Assembly: GCF_014851565.1 (NCBI RefSeq)
Contig: NZ_JACVAA010000002.1
Location: 496,001-560,000 of the forward strand
From: Pseudomonas sp. PDM15
Lineage (GTDB): Bacteria; Pseudomonadota; Gammaproteobacteria; Pseudomonadales; Pseudomonadaceae
Length of the DNA stretch: 64,000 nt
Reading direction: 5' to 3'
Position 1 is the first letter of the stretch; each line of letters starts with the position of its first letter. Of this stretch, positions 53,290-59,741 are shown piece by piece. The notes under the pieces were generated by a model. It did not search any database, was not told the DNA's origin, and worked only from the letters and a program-made list of their open reading frames with translations. Made by a program: the position numbers and the translations under genes.

Positions 53290-53841
53290 ATGTCTAAGCA
53301 ACTCGAATCTAAAAGCAAATTTCTGAGCCTTGTTCTACGCCATAAACCAGAAGAAATAGGGCTTACGCTCGATGCAGAAGGATGGGCGAGTTTCGAAGAG
53401 CTCATTCAGCTTTCCACCACTAAAAACATATCTCTGACTAAAGAAATAATCCAAGAAATCGTCGCCACGAGTGAAAAGAAGCGTTTTTCCATTGACGCAT
53501 CTGGTGAGAAAATCCGAGCTAATCAAGGGCATTCCATTGCCGTAGATCTAAAACTCACCCGGCTTGCTCCACCAACCACACTATTCCACGGTACAGCCAC
53601 GAGATTTATTCCTTCAATTCAGGCCAGTGGCCTTATCCCTGGCTCTAGGCAGCACGTGCATCTATCGGCTGCAGTGACTACGGCCGTTGAAGTAGGTGCC
53701 CGTCACGGAAAGCCGGCTATTTTGAAAGTTCGCGCTTCCGATATGCATCAGGATGGGTACGAGTTTTATCAATCTGAGAATGGGGTCTGGCTGACAAAAG
53801 CTGTCCCACCACCCTATCTTGAGTTTCCCGACGAGGCCTAA
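53290..53841 (+). CDS. kptA: Integron cassette 7: KptA/Tpt1 RNA 2'-phosphotransferase
   Basis: A 183-residue protein of the Tpt1/KptA family, which moves a 2'-phosphate from RNA to NAD+. Landmarks: KFLSLVLRHKPEEIGL (Arg-His pair), a winged-helix N-lobe, KKRFSIDASGEKIRANQGHS, LFHGTATRF and SGLIPGSRQHVHLS. All core motifs are present, so it should be active. Bacterial KptA has no known tRNA-splicing substrate, so its role is open. TAA lies in R'' of attC7. A four-codon ATG frame (53283) overlaps the start. Confidence 0.93.
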   Translation: MSKQLESKSKFLSLVLRHKPEEIGLTLDAEGWASFEELIQLSTTKNISLTKEIIQEIVATSEKKRFSIDASGEKIRANQGHSIAVDLKLTRLAPPTTLFHGTATRFIPSIQASGLIPGSRQHVHLSAAVTTAVEVGARHGKPAILKVRASDMHQDGYEFYQSENGVWLTKAVPPPYLEFPDEA

Positions 53842-53912
53842 CAACTGGTTCAAGTCGTTCGCTTCGCTCACTCGGGACCGGCTAAAGCCGGCCCCTTAAC
53901 CAAACGTTAGCG
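53836..53912 (+). repeat. attC7 (77 bp)
   Basis: R'' GCCTAAC to R' GTTAGCG. Subfamily A arms (CTGGTTCAA / TTAACCAAAC), core hairpin GACCGGC-TAAA-GCCGGCCCC. Confidence 0.92.
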
Positions 53913-53927
53913 GCCAGGGAGGTTACA

Positions 53928-54230
53928 TTGACAATTCGGAGTTTCATCAATACCCGAGTAAGGGTATCAAACGCCGCCATTTATGGAGGCATGCTAGTCA
54001 GCGCTGGCTTGGCTCAATACCAGATCAACCAAGGTCAGCAACCCACCGCTTGGTCTCTTGTGGGCTTCTTCATTGGTTTCGCGGCAATGCTAGCGATAAA
54101 ACTCTCAACAAAATGCCCATCGTGTAAAGGCAATGTCGGGCCAACACTAATGAACAGTGGCCACTTTATTTCATTGCCAAAGAAAATAAAATATTGTCCT
54201 TTATGCGGCATAAATATAGACACCAAATAA
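53928..54230 (+). CDS. Integron cassette 8: membrane protein with zinc-ribbon tail
   Basis: A 100-residue protein from a TTG start with GGGAGG 6 bases upstream. Two membrane segments (about 17-33 and 42-60) are followed by a cytoplasmic tail with CPSC (about 63-66) and CPLC (about 90-93), which should bind one zinc. No known family. Confidence 0.78.
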   Translation: MTIRSFINTRVRVSNAAIYGGMLVSAGLAQYQINQGQQPTAWSLVGFFIGFAAMLAIKLSTKCPSCKGNVGPTLMNSGHFISLPKKIKYCPLCGINIDTK

Positions 54231-54239
54231 TGCGCTATC

Positions 54240-54315
54240 CGCTAACAATTCGCTCAAAGCGCTCACTTCGTGAGCTGGGACCGGCGAAGCCGGCCCCTTA
54301 GCTTAATCGTTAGGT
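54240..54315 (+). repeat. attC8 (76 bp)
   Basis: R'' CGCTAAC to R' GTTAGGT. Subfamily B arms (CGCTCAAAGCG / TTAGCTTAATC); the left stem reads TCGTGAGC in place of TCGTTCGC. Confidence 0.91.
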
Positions 54316-54326
54316 TACATTTCAAA

Positions 54327-54728
54327 ATGTCCAGCATCGTCTACGGCCACATTCACTGTCTTAGCAGGGAAAAAGAAGCTGAAAATCATAACCGGCGAGT
54401 TCTGGAAGGTTTAGGGAACTCTAAGGCACTAATAATTAGCCCCATGTTCAGCCTGCTCGAAAACTCACAAGGGCACTGCTATTACGGACACCTAATGCAC
54501 TTTGCAGCCTACTACAAAGATTTTTGGTGTCTTGATGATGACTGGATATTCCAATATGAAAAAGTTTTAGAAAGTCTCTATTGGGACAGCTCCGAACTCA
54601 TACACGCTTACTCCGGCGAGCGTTACACTTGGAGCTCGGCCGGGTCAGACAACAACCCCCAGATAAGTGGGTTGAAAATACAGTCTAAAAGCGCATTCGC
54701 CTCTTATCATGTGCAAAATGCAACCTAA
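54327..54728 (+). CDS. Integron cassette 9: unknown protein
   Basis: A 133-residue soluble protein (MSSIVYGHIHCLSREKEAEN) rich in aromatic residues (MHFAAYYKDFWCLDDDWIF). No domain recognised. ATG is 11 bases after the core site; the upstream frame through attC8 is open but not counted. The TAA stop lies in R'' of attC9. Confidence 0.8.
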   Translation: MSSIVYGHIHCLSREKEAENHNRRVLEGLGNSKALIISPMFSLLENSQGHCYYGHLMHFAAYYKDFWCLDDDWIFQYEKVLESLYWDSSELIHAYSGERYTWSSAGSDNNPQISGLKIQSKSAFASYHVQNAT

Positions 54729-54798
54729 CAATGCGCTCAAAGCGCTCACTTCGTTCGCTGGGACCGGCGAAGCCGGCCCCTTAGCTTAATCGTTAGGT
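54723..54798 (+). repeat. attC9 (76 bp)
   Basis: R'' ACCTAAC to R' GTTAGGT. Subfamily B arms, GACCGGC-GAA-GCCGGCCCC core hairpin. Confidence 0.92.
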
Positions 54799-54817
54799 CT
54801 TAAAAAAAGGTAACACT

Positions 54818-55489
54818 GTGGCCATAGTTATAGCTTGGGAGCCCGGAACAATAGGGCACTACTTGGGCGCCCTCAAAACCTGGTTCCGACGCTTAATGCG
54901 ACACCGAATTTTTGACGCCATTGAGCGTGGCGACGATGCTCTTGCCCTTAAATTTGCGCAAAAAAAGAGAACATTAAGAGCCAAAGATGAGTGGGGGCGA
55001 TTTCCGCTGCCAGCAAGTATTCTTCGTAAACGTAGTCACCTTGCGTGCCAACTAATTGAGATTGGGGCGTATCAAACAGGAGACAACTCAGTTATTCATG
55101 CCGCCATGTGCAACGATCTACTTGTGGTCAATAAGCTCATTGAGGCTGGGGCGACATTAGACGAACTTGATGCAGAACACCATGGTTGGAGCGCCTTAAT
55201 GTGGGCTACTAACCGGCACCACTTCGAAATCATGAAGGCACTTTTATCTGCAGGCGCAAATATTGATTCCATCGGCTCAGACGGCTCCACCGCTATTATT
55301 TTCACACGCGCAGGGCGCGAAAATGACCTAGTAGCCCTAGAAATACTATGTGCTTACCAGCCCAAACTAACTGTTAAAGACTGCCGTGGAAGAACGATCA
55401 TTGATGAAGCTAGGGATCGTGAGCGCTTCAGCGGGAAGCCCGCAATGAAAGAAATTCTAATAAAGCACTACCCTGAAATATTCTCGTGA
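54818..55489 (+). CDS. Integron cassette 10: ankyrin-repeat protein
   Basis: A 223-residue protein from GTG (AAAAAGG 7 bases upstream). After about 35 residues come roughly five ankyrin repeats, clearest in HGWSALMWATNRHHFEIMKA and ALLSAGANIDSIGSDGSTAI. Ankyrin proteins bind other proteins; the partner is unknown. No signal peptide, so it is cytoplasmic. Confidence 0.87.
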   Translation: MAIVIAWEPGTIGHYLGALKTWFRRLMRHRIFDAIERGDDALALKFAQKKRTLRAKDEWGRFPLPASILRKRSHLACQLIEIGAYQTGDNSVIHAAMCNDLLVVNKLIEAGATLDELDAEHHGWSALMWATNRHHFEIMKALLSAGANIDSIGSDGSTAIIFTRAGRENDLVALEILCAYQPKLTVKDCRGRTIIDEARDRERFSGKPAMKEILIKHYPEIFS

Positions 55490-55490
55490 G

Positions 55491-55566
55491 ACCTAACAAT
55501 GCGCTCAAAGCGCTCACTCCGTTCGCTGGGACCGGCGAAGCCGGCCCCTTAGCTTAATCGTTATAC
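55491..55566 (+). repeat. attC10 (76 bp)
   Basis: R'' ACCTAAC to R' GTTATAC, an unusual core. Subfamily B arms, GACCGGC-GAA-GCCGGCCCC core hairpin. Confidence 0.91.
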
Positions 55567-55580
55567 GCCACGAGGTAATT

Positions 55581-56417
55581 ATGGAGCTTGGAATTATTGA
55601 TCGTTTGGTGCACTCCACAGTAAGAATCGAGTGCGAAAACGATAAAGGCGAAAAGTCTTCAGGAACTGGATTCTTCTTCGGCTTCCTGAAAAATGGCGAT
55701 CAATGTATTCCCGCAATTATTACCAACAAACATGTTATAGCCGGGGCTGTTAAGGGTAAATTCCACATGACCTTACGGGACGAGAATGGATTTCCCAAGG
55801 TCGGCGAGCACTTAGGCATTACCTTTGACAACTTTGAGAGTCAATGCATAAAACATCCAGACCCCAACATTGATCTAGCAATTTTTCTAGCAGGCCCACT
55901 TTTAAATCAGGCAAAAGAAATGGGCTCTGATTTTTTCTACGTCATCCTTGATGAGTCAATAATTCCAACAACTGCAATTCGTACATCATTAACCTCAATG
56001 GAAGACATAGTGATGATCGGTTACCCAAATGGAATTTGGGATGAGAAAAATAACCTGCCTCTTATCCGAAAAGGCATAACCTCAACGCATCCAAATATTG
56101 AATTCAATGGGGCTCCTGAATTTCTGATTGATGCCGCTTGCTTTCCAGGGTCAAGTGGATCGCCTGTATTTCTAGCAAACATCGGCAGTTACACAGATAA
56201 AAAAGGCAATACGATAATAGGAACGCGAGTTGGGCTATTAGGCGTTCTCTATGCCGGCCCACAACATACCGCGCAAGGAAATATCGTCATTCAACCAGTC
56301 CCAACAAGCCAAAGGGCCATAGCCCTTTCCTCTATACCCAACAATCTGGGAATAGTTATACAGTCAAGCAAGATTAAAGACTTTGAGCCAATAATTAGAA
56401 ACATAACCGGGCAGTGA
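55581..56417 (+). CDS. Integron cassette 11: trypsin-like serine protease
   Basis: A 278-residue chymotrypsin-fold protease. The triad can be placed at His51 (ITNKHVIAG), Asp98 (NIDLAIFLAG) and Ser192 (FPGSSGSPVF). There is no signal peptide and no PDZ domain, so it should act in the cytoplasm, unlike DegP. GAGG lies before the ATG. It is the largest cassette (928 bp). Target unknown. Confidence 0.9.
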   Translation: MELGIIDRLVHSTVRIECENDKGEKSSGTGFFFGFLKNGDQCIPAIITNKHVIAGAVKGKFHMTLRDENGFPKVGEHLGITFDNFESQCIKHPDPNIDLAIFLAGPLLNQAKEMGSDFFYVILDESIIPTTAIRTSLTSMEDIVMIGYPNGIWDEKNNLPLIRKGITSTHPNIEFNGAPEFLIDAACFPGSSGSPVFLANIGSYTDKKGNTIIGTRVGLLGVLYAGPQHTAQGNIVIQPVPTSQRAIALSSIPNNLGIVIQSSKIKDFEPIIRNITGQ

Positions 56418-56418
56418 C

Positions 56419-56494
56419 GTATAACAATTGGTTCAAATCACTCGCTACGCTCGCTGGGACCGGCTAAAGCCGGCCCCTTAACCAAACGTTAGAA
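56419..56494 (+). repeat. attC11 (76 bp)
   Basis: R'' GTATAAC to R' GTTAGAA. Subfamily A arms, GACCGGC-TAAA-GCCGGCCCC core hairpin. R'' is exactly complementary to the unusual GTTATAC at the front of this cassette. Confidence 0.92.
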
Positions 56495-56509
56495 ACCAAA
56501 GATGGACAG

Positions 56510-56788
56510 GTGTCAGTCCCTAAAACGCAAGAAATGACAGTGACCGTCAAAGTAGAAGCTGGTGAGTCAATTGAGGTTGCGCTCCGCAAACTCAAGAAAA
56601 AGTTAAAGCACGAGACAGATCGGCGCTGGTACAAGCGAAGATTTGGCTATTACGAAAAACCATCCATATTGAAGCGCAAGGCAAAAAAGATGAAAGAGCT
56701 TTCAATACAGTCAGGTGGTAATTTGTGGTTGAAAATTGGCCTTAAGGAGCAATTTTCTAAAAGTGGCAATTCAGCTGCGGGGCGCTAG
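56510..56788 (+). CDS. Integron cassette 12: bS21-like ribosomal protein
   Basis: A 92-residue basic protein. From the Met at 56534 (MTVTVKVEAGESIEVALRKL) it follows bS21: a short strand with a xVALRKLKK helix, then RRFGYYEKPSILKRKAKKMK, where YEKP and the Arg/Lys helix are S21 hallmarks. The C-terminus (about 70-92) is longer and different. Start is GTG 56510 or ATG 56534. It may replace or compete with the housekeeping bS21 on the 30S platform near the Shine-Dalgarno helix. Confidence 0.85.
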   Translation: MSVPKTQEMTVTVKVEAGESIEVALRKLKKKLKHETDRRWYKRRFGYYEKPSILKRKAKKMKELSIQSGGNLWLKIGLKEQFSKSGNSAAGR

Positions 56789-56801
56789 TCGTGCAATTGT
56801 T

Positions 56802-56877
56802 TTCTAACAATGCGCTCAAAGCGCTCACTTCGTTCGCTGGGACCGCGTTCCGCGGCCCCTTAGCTTAATCGTTAGGT
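56802..56877 (+). repeat. attC12 (76 bp)
   Basis: R'' TTCTAAC to R' GTTAGGT. Subfamily B arms with the GACCGCG-TTC-CGCGGCCCC hairpin variant seen also in attC3. Confidence 0.92.
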
Positions 56878-56882
56878 TCCAT

Positions 56883-57155
56883 ATGCAATCCGAGATCGAA
56901 AAAAAGATTTGGGAGACTATCCGAGAGTTAGAGCCAAAAGCAGAGGCTGGCGATGCTGATGCTCAACATCATCTATTTGTACTGCTGCACTCAGAAGCAA
57001 TGTCCACATATGACACAAGCCTTTTTGAAAAAGCAGAGACTTACCTATTTCAATCAGCCAAGAGCGGATTTCCGGATGCTATTGAATCACTCCAAAATCA
57101 CGAGGCAAGGAAACATGGCTTCACGCAAAGAGTTAAGCGCAGAAGTGAAACCTAA
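56883..57155 (+). CDS. Integron cassette 13: Sel1/TPR-like small protein
   Basis: A 90-residue soluble helical protein. The segments AEAGDADAQHHLFVLLHSE and SAKSGFPDAIESL look like one and a half Sel1-like repeats. Partner unknown. ATG lies 5 bases after the core site; TAA is within R'' of attC13. Confidence 0.78.
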   Translation: MQSEIEKKIWETIRELEPKAEAGDADAQHHLFVLLHSEAMSTYDTSLFEKAETYLFQSAKSGFPDAIESLQNHEARKHGFTQRVKRRSET

Positions 57156-57226
57156 CTAGTGGTTCAAGTCGTTCGCTACGCTCACTCGGGACCGGCTAAA
57201 GCCGGCCCCTTAATCAAACGTTAGGT
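57150..57226 (+). repeat. attC13 (77 bp)
   Basis: R'' ACCTAAC to R' GTTAGGT. Subfamily A arms with TAGTGGTTCAA on the left and TTAATCAAAC on the right. Confidence 0.91.
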
Positions 57227-57230
57227 AACC

Positions 57231-57584
57231 ATGGACAGACCTAAGCCGCCCGCCATTCAAGACTCCGCAAAGGTAATAGCCTTTGCCATAGTTGATGAAT
57301 CTGTTACCTATACAGGCAGAATTTCCACATACGTAGATGGAAACCTTATAGGGCCGGTACCAAAACTCTCTATATGCCAGAACCCAGGAGAGGACGACTA
57401 TCTCCTTTTCTATTGCAATGAGCAGTGGGAGGTCCTTGCCGCTGGTGGCGGAGACTCAATTGAACAGGTTAAGAACACAGCAGAAAAAGCATATTCCGGC
57501 ATTTCTAGTAGGTGGCAATGGTTCAACTACTGGTTCAAGCCGCTCGCTTCGCTCACTCGGGACCGGCTAAAGCCGGCCCCTTAA
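57231..57584 (+). CDS. Integron cassette 14: unknown protein reading into attC14
   Basis: A 117-residue frame starting MDRPKPPAIQDSAKVIAFAI, 4 bases after the core site. Residues about 1-96 look like a small beta-rich domain with no name I know. The last about 20 residues (FNYWFKPLASLTRDRLKPAP) are encoded by attC14, because its R'' is GTTCAAC without the usual in-frame TAA. Last cassette of the array, next to core DNA. Confidence 0.75.
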   Translation: MDRPKPPAIQDSAKVIAFAIVDESVTYTGRISTYVDGNLIGPVPKLSICQNPGEDDYLLFYCNEQWEVLAAGGGDSIEQVKNTAEKAYSGISSRWQWFNYWFKPLASLTRDRLKPAP

Positions 57585-57597
57585 CCAAACGTTAGCC
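57521..57597 (+). repeat. attC14 (77 bp, terminal)
   Basis: R'' GTTCAAC to R' GTTAGCC, subfamily A. R'' is not complementary to the front core of its cassette (GTTAGGT). It marks the right end of the integron; GC-rich core-like DNA begins straight after. Confidence 0.88.
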
Positions 57598-57654
57598 CCT
57601 CCACCCGATTCGCTGCAAGCTAAGCTCCTCCTCCCACCCATTCGGATACCGCGC

Positions 57655-58053
57655 ATGTTCTCCCACGTCTTCCTTGGCATTGGCGACTTCGAACGAGCCC
57701 TGGCGTTCTATCAGCCGTTGATGAACGCGCTGGGCAATCAGCTGCGCTTCAGCGATGCGTCGCGGCCCTGGGCCGGCTGGCAGCCGATGCAGGCCGAACC
57801 GCGCCCCTTGTTTCTGATTGGCAGACCTTATAACGGGCAGCCGCATGCAGGTGGCAACGGGCAGATGGTGGCCTTCGCGGCACCCAGCCGAGCCGTGGTC
57901 GACAGTGCCTATGCCGTCGCCCTGGCCCATGGCGGCAAGTGCGAGGGCGAACCGGGGTTGCGCCCCGAGTACCATGAGCACTATTACGGCGCCTACTTCC
58001 GCGACCCGGACGGTAACAAGCTGTGCGTGGTCTGCCACGACGCGCAGGACTGA
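57655..58053 (+). CDS. VOC (glyoxalase-fold) protein
   Basis: A 132-residue vicinal-oxygen-chelate protein. N-terminal FSHVFLGIGDFERALAFYQP and C-terminal YYGAYFRDPDGNKLCVVCH give the paired beta-alpha-beta units with a metal Glu/His pattern. Substrate unknown. First core-like gene after the integron; three bases separate it from the acetyltransferase. Confidence 0.88.
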   Translation: MFSHVFLGIGDFERALAFYQPLMNALGNQLRFSDASRPWAGWQPMQAEPRPLFLIGRPYNGQPHAGGNGQMVAFAAPSRAVVDSAYAVALAHGGKCEGEPGLRPEYHEHYYGAYFRDPDGNKLCVVCHDAQD

Positions 58054-58056
58054 GCC

Positions 58057-58488
58057 ATGGACATTCTCTGGTCCGACTCACTCGAAGGCATTGACTGGGA
58101 CGAGCTTTCCGCCCTGTACCTGGCCGCGCCGCTGGGAAACAAGAGCCCGGATTGGCTACGCACCGCCTTCGGCAATAGCCTGTTGCGCTGCCTGGCGTAT
58201 GTCGACGGCAGGCTGGTGGGTGCCGGTCGCGCGCTGGCCGATGGGGTCGATTGCTCCTACATTTGCGACGTCGCTGTGTTGCCCGAGTATCAGGGCAGCG
58301 GCCTCGGCCGCGAGATCGTGACGCGGCTGGTGGCGGCCTCGCGCGGGCATCGCAAGATCATTCTCTATGCAGTACCGGGCAAGGAGGACTTCTATCGTCG
58401 CCTCGGCTTCCGCCGTATGAGCACGGCCATGGCGATCTTCGAGGACGAGGCGCAGGCACTGCGCCAGGGCTACATCAGCGAAAGCTGA
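58057..58488 (+). CDS. GNAT N-acetyltransferase
   Basis: A 143-residue GNAT protein with the acetyl-CoA loop VLPEYQGSGLGREIV (about 75-89) and the C-terminal YAVPGKEDFYRRLGF. It moves an acetyl group to an unknown amine. Probably cotranscribed with the VOC gene before it. Confidence 0.9.
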   Translation: MDILWSDSLEGIDWDELSALYLAAPLGNKSPDWLRTAFGNSLLRCLAYVDGRLVGAGRALADGVDCSYICDVAVLPEYQGSGLGREIVTRLVAASRGHRKIILYAVPGKEDFYRRLGFRRMSTAMAIFEDEAQALRQGYISES

Positions 58489-58510
58489 TCCAGTTCAGCG
58501 AGGGTTTCAC

Positions 58511-58927
58511 ATGTACAACGGAAGTTGCCTATGCGGGGCGGTGCATTACGAGATTCGCGGCGAGCTCGGCCCGGGGTTCTTCTGCCACTGCTCGCGCTGC
58601 CGCAAGGCTGGCGGTTCGGCCTTCGCCTCCAACGTGCTGGTTGCCACCACGGATTTCGTCGTCACCGCCGGAGAGGATGCGCTGAAGGACTTCTGCACTG
58701 CCGAGGGCAGCCACCGGGTGTTCTGCAGCCACTGCGGCTCGCCCATCTACAGCCGCCGCGAGCAGATGCCGGAGATCGTACGGGTGCGCATGGGCAGCCT
58801 CGATACCCCAGTCGAACAGGGCCCTGGCGCGCATATCTTCGTCGCGTCCAAGGCGCCGTGGCTGGAGATCTGCGACCAGCTCCCGCAATACCCGGAGCGC
58901 CCACCGGTGGCCCCGGCCAAGCCCTGA
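58511..58927 (+). CDS. GFA/CENP-V domain protein
   Basis: A 138-residue zinc protein of the glutathione-dependent formaldehyde-activating (GFA) type. Cysteine sets lie in GSCLCGAVHYEI, CHCSRCRKAGGSAFAS and VFCSHCGSPIYS. Despite the name, most members have no proven role in formaldehyde detoxification. Confidence 0.92.
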   Translation: MYNGSCLCGAVHYEIRGELGPGFFCHCSRCRKAGGSAFASNVLVATTDFVVTAGEDALKDFCTAEGSHRVFCSHCGSPIYSRREQMPEIVRVRMGSLDTPVEQGPGAHIFVASKAPWLEICDQLPQYPERPPVAPAKP

Positions 58928-58937
58928 GGATCGCGCC

Positions 58938-59216
58938 ATGCTCTGCGAACACCTGCGCGCACTGGAACAGGCTCTGCTGCACAACGGCGCCGAGGAGACG
59001 TTTCGCGGCCAGGCCTGGTCGGAGAACTGCCGCGAGTGGGTGTACTTCGATGTGCGCCGGGACCTGAGCGCGCTGCAGCGGCGTTTCGCCCTACCCGCCT
59101 GCGTACAGCCCCACGAGAACGCAGACCCACACTCCGGCCAGGAACGAGGGCTGGTCTGCACGCAATGCCACAATGCGGTGATGGGGCTGTTCACTAGCGA
59201 CAAAGTGTTTCGATGA
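58938..59216 (+). CDS. Conserved hypothetical protein
   Basis: A 92-residue soluble protein (MLCEHLRALEQALLHNGAEE). CTQC near residue 74, with a His and other Cys, could hold a metal. No recognised domain. It follows the GFA gene by 10 bases and is likely cotranscribed. Confidence 0.78.
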   Translation: MLCEHLRALEQALLHNGAEETFRGQAWSENCREWVYFDVRRDLSALQRRFALPACVQPHENADPHSGQERGLVCTQCHNAVMGLFTSDKVFR

Positions 59217-59283
59217 AGACTATGGATGCGCGCGGTACTGCGAGCAACTCCGCCCAACCGGCCACCCTAGCGAGCGCGGAGTC

Positions 59284-59694
59284 ATGACCGAGCTGCTGAT
59301 CAATCTGGACGTGCCGGACCTGGAACAGGCCGTGGCCTTCTACGAGCAGGCCGCCGGCCTGCGTCTGCGCCGCTATCTGTTCGACGGCAGCGTTGCCGAA
59401 CTGGAGGGCGCGCCGGTGCCGGTCTACCTGCTGCACAAGGAGCCCGGCAGCGCTCCGGTCGCCAATCGTGTCCTGCGCCGCGATTACGCAGCCCACTGGA
59501 CGCCGCTGCATCTGGACCTAGTTGTGGCGGATCTGGACAGCGCACTGGCTCGCGCCCTGGCCGCCGGTGCCCGCCTGGAGCGCGGCCCGATTGACGAGGC
59601 TTGGGGGCGTCTGGCCGGCCTGCGCGATCCGTTCGGCCATGGTCTCTGCCTGCTGCAATGGCGCGGCCGTGGCTACGACGAGGTGGCCGACTGA
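59284..59694 (+). CDS. VOC (glyoxalase-fold) protein
   Basis: A 136-residue vicinal-oxygen-chelate protein: LLINLDVPDLEQAVAFYEQA at the N-terminus and the second half from HLDLVVADLDSALARALAAG to DPFGHGLCLLQW. Substrate unknown. Confidence 0.88.
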   Translation: MTELLINLDVPDLEQAVAFYEQAAGLRLRRYLFDGSVAELEGAPVPVYLLHKEPGSAPVANRVLRRDYAAHWTPLHLDLVVADLDSALARALAAGARLERGPIDEAWGRLAGLRDPFGHGLCLLQWRGRGYDEVAD

Positions 59695-59741
59695 GGCGAG
59701 CGCTCGCTACCATGGGCGGGTTTCCCGCCACGCGTGCCGCC

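Noticed and set aside
50878..57597. Regularly spaced near-identical repeats that might suggest a CRISPR array
   Set aside because: The repeats are about 76 bp, lie 350-900 bp apart, separate complete genes and have attC core boxes at both ends; they are integron sites.
49362..57597. A class 1 mobile integron or transposon
   Set aside because: No qacE, sul1, resistance cassettes, tni genes or terminal inverted repeats; the attC sites are uniform as in chromosomal arrays.
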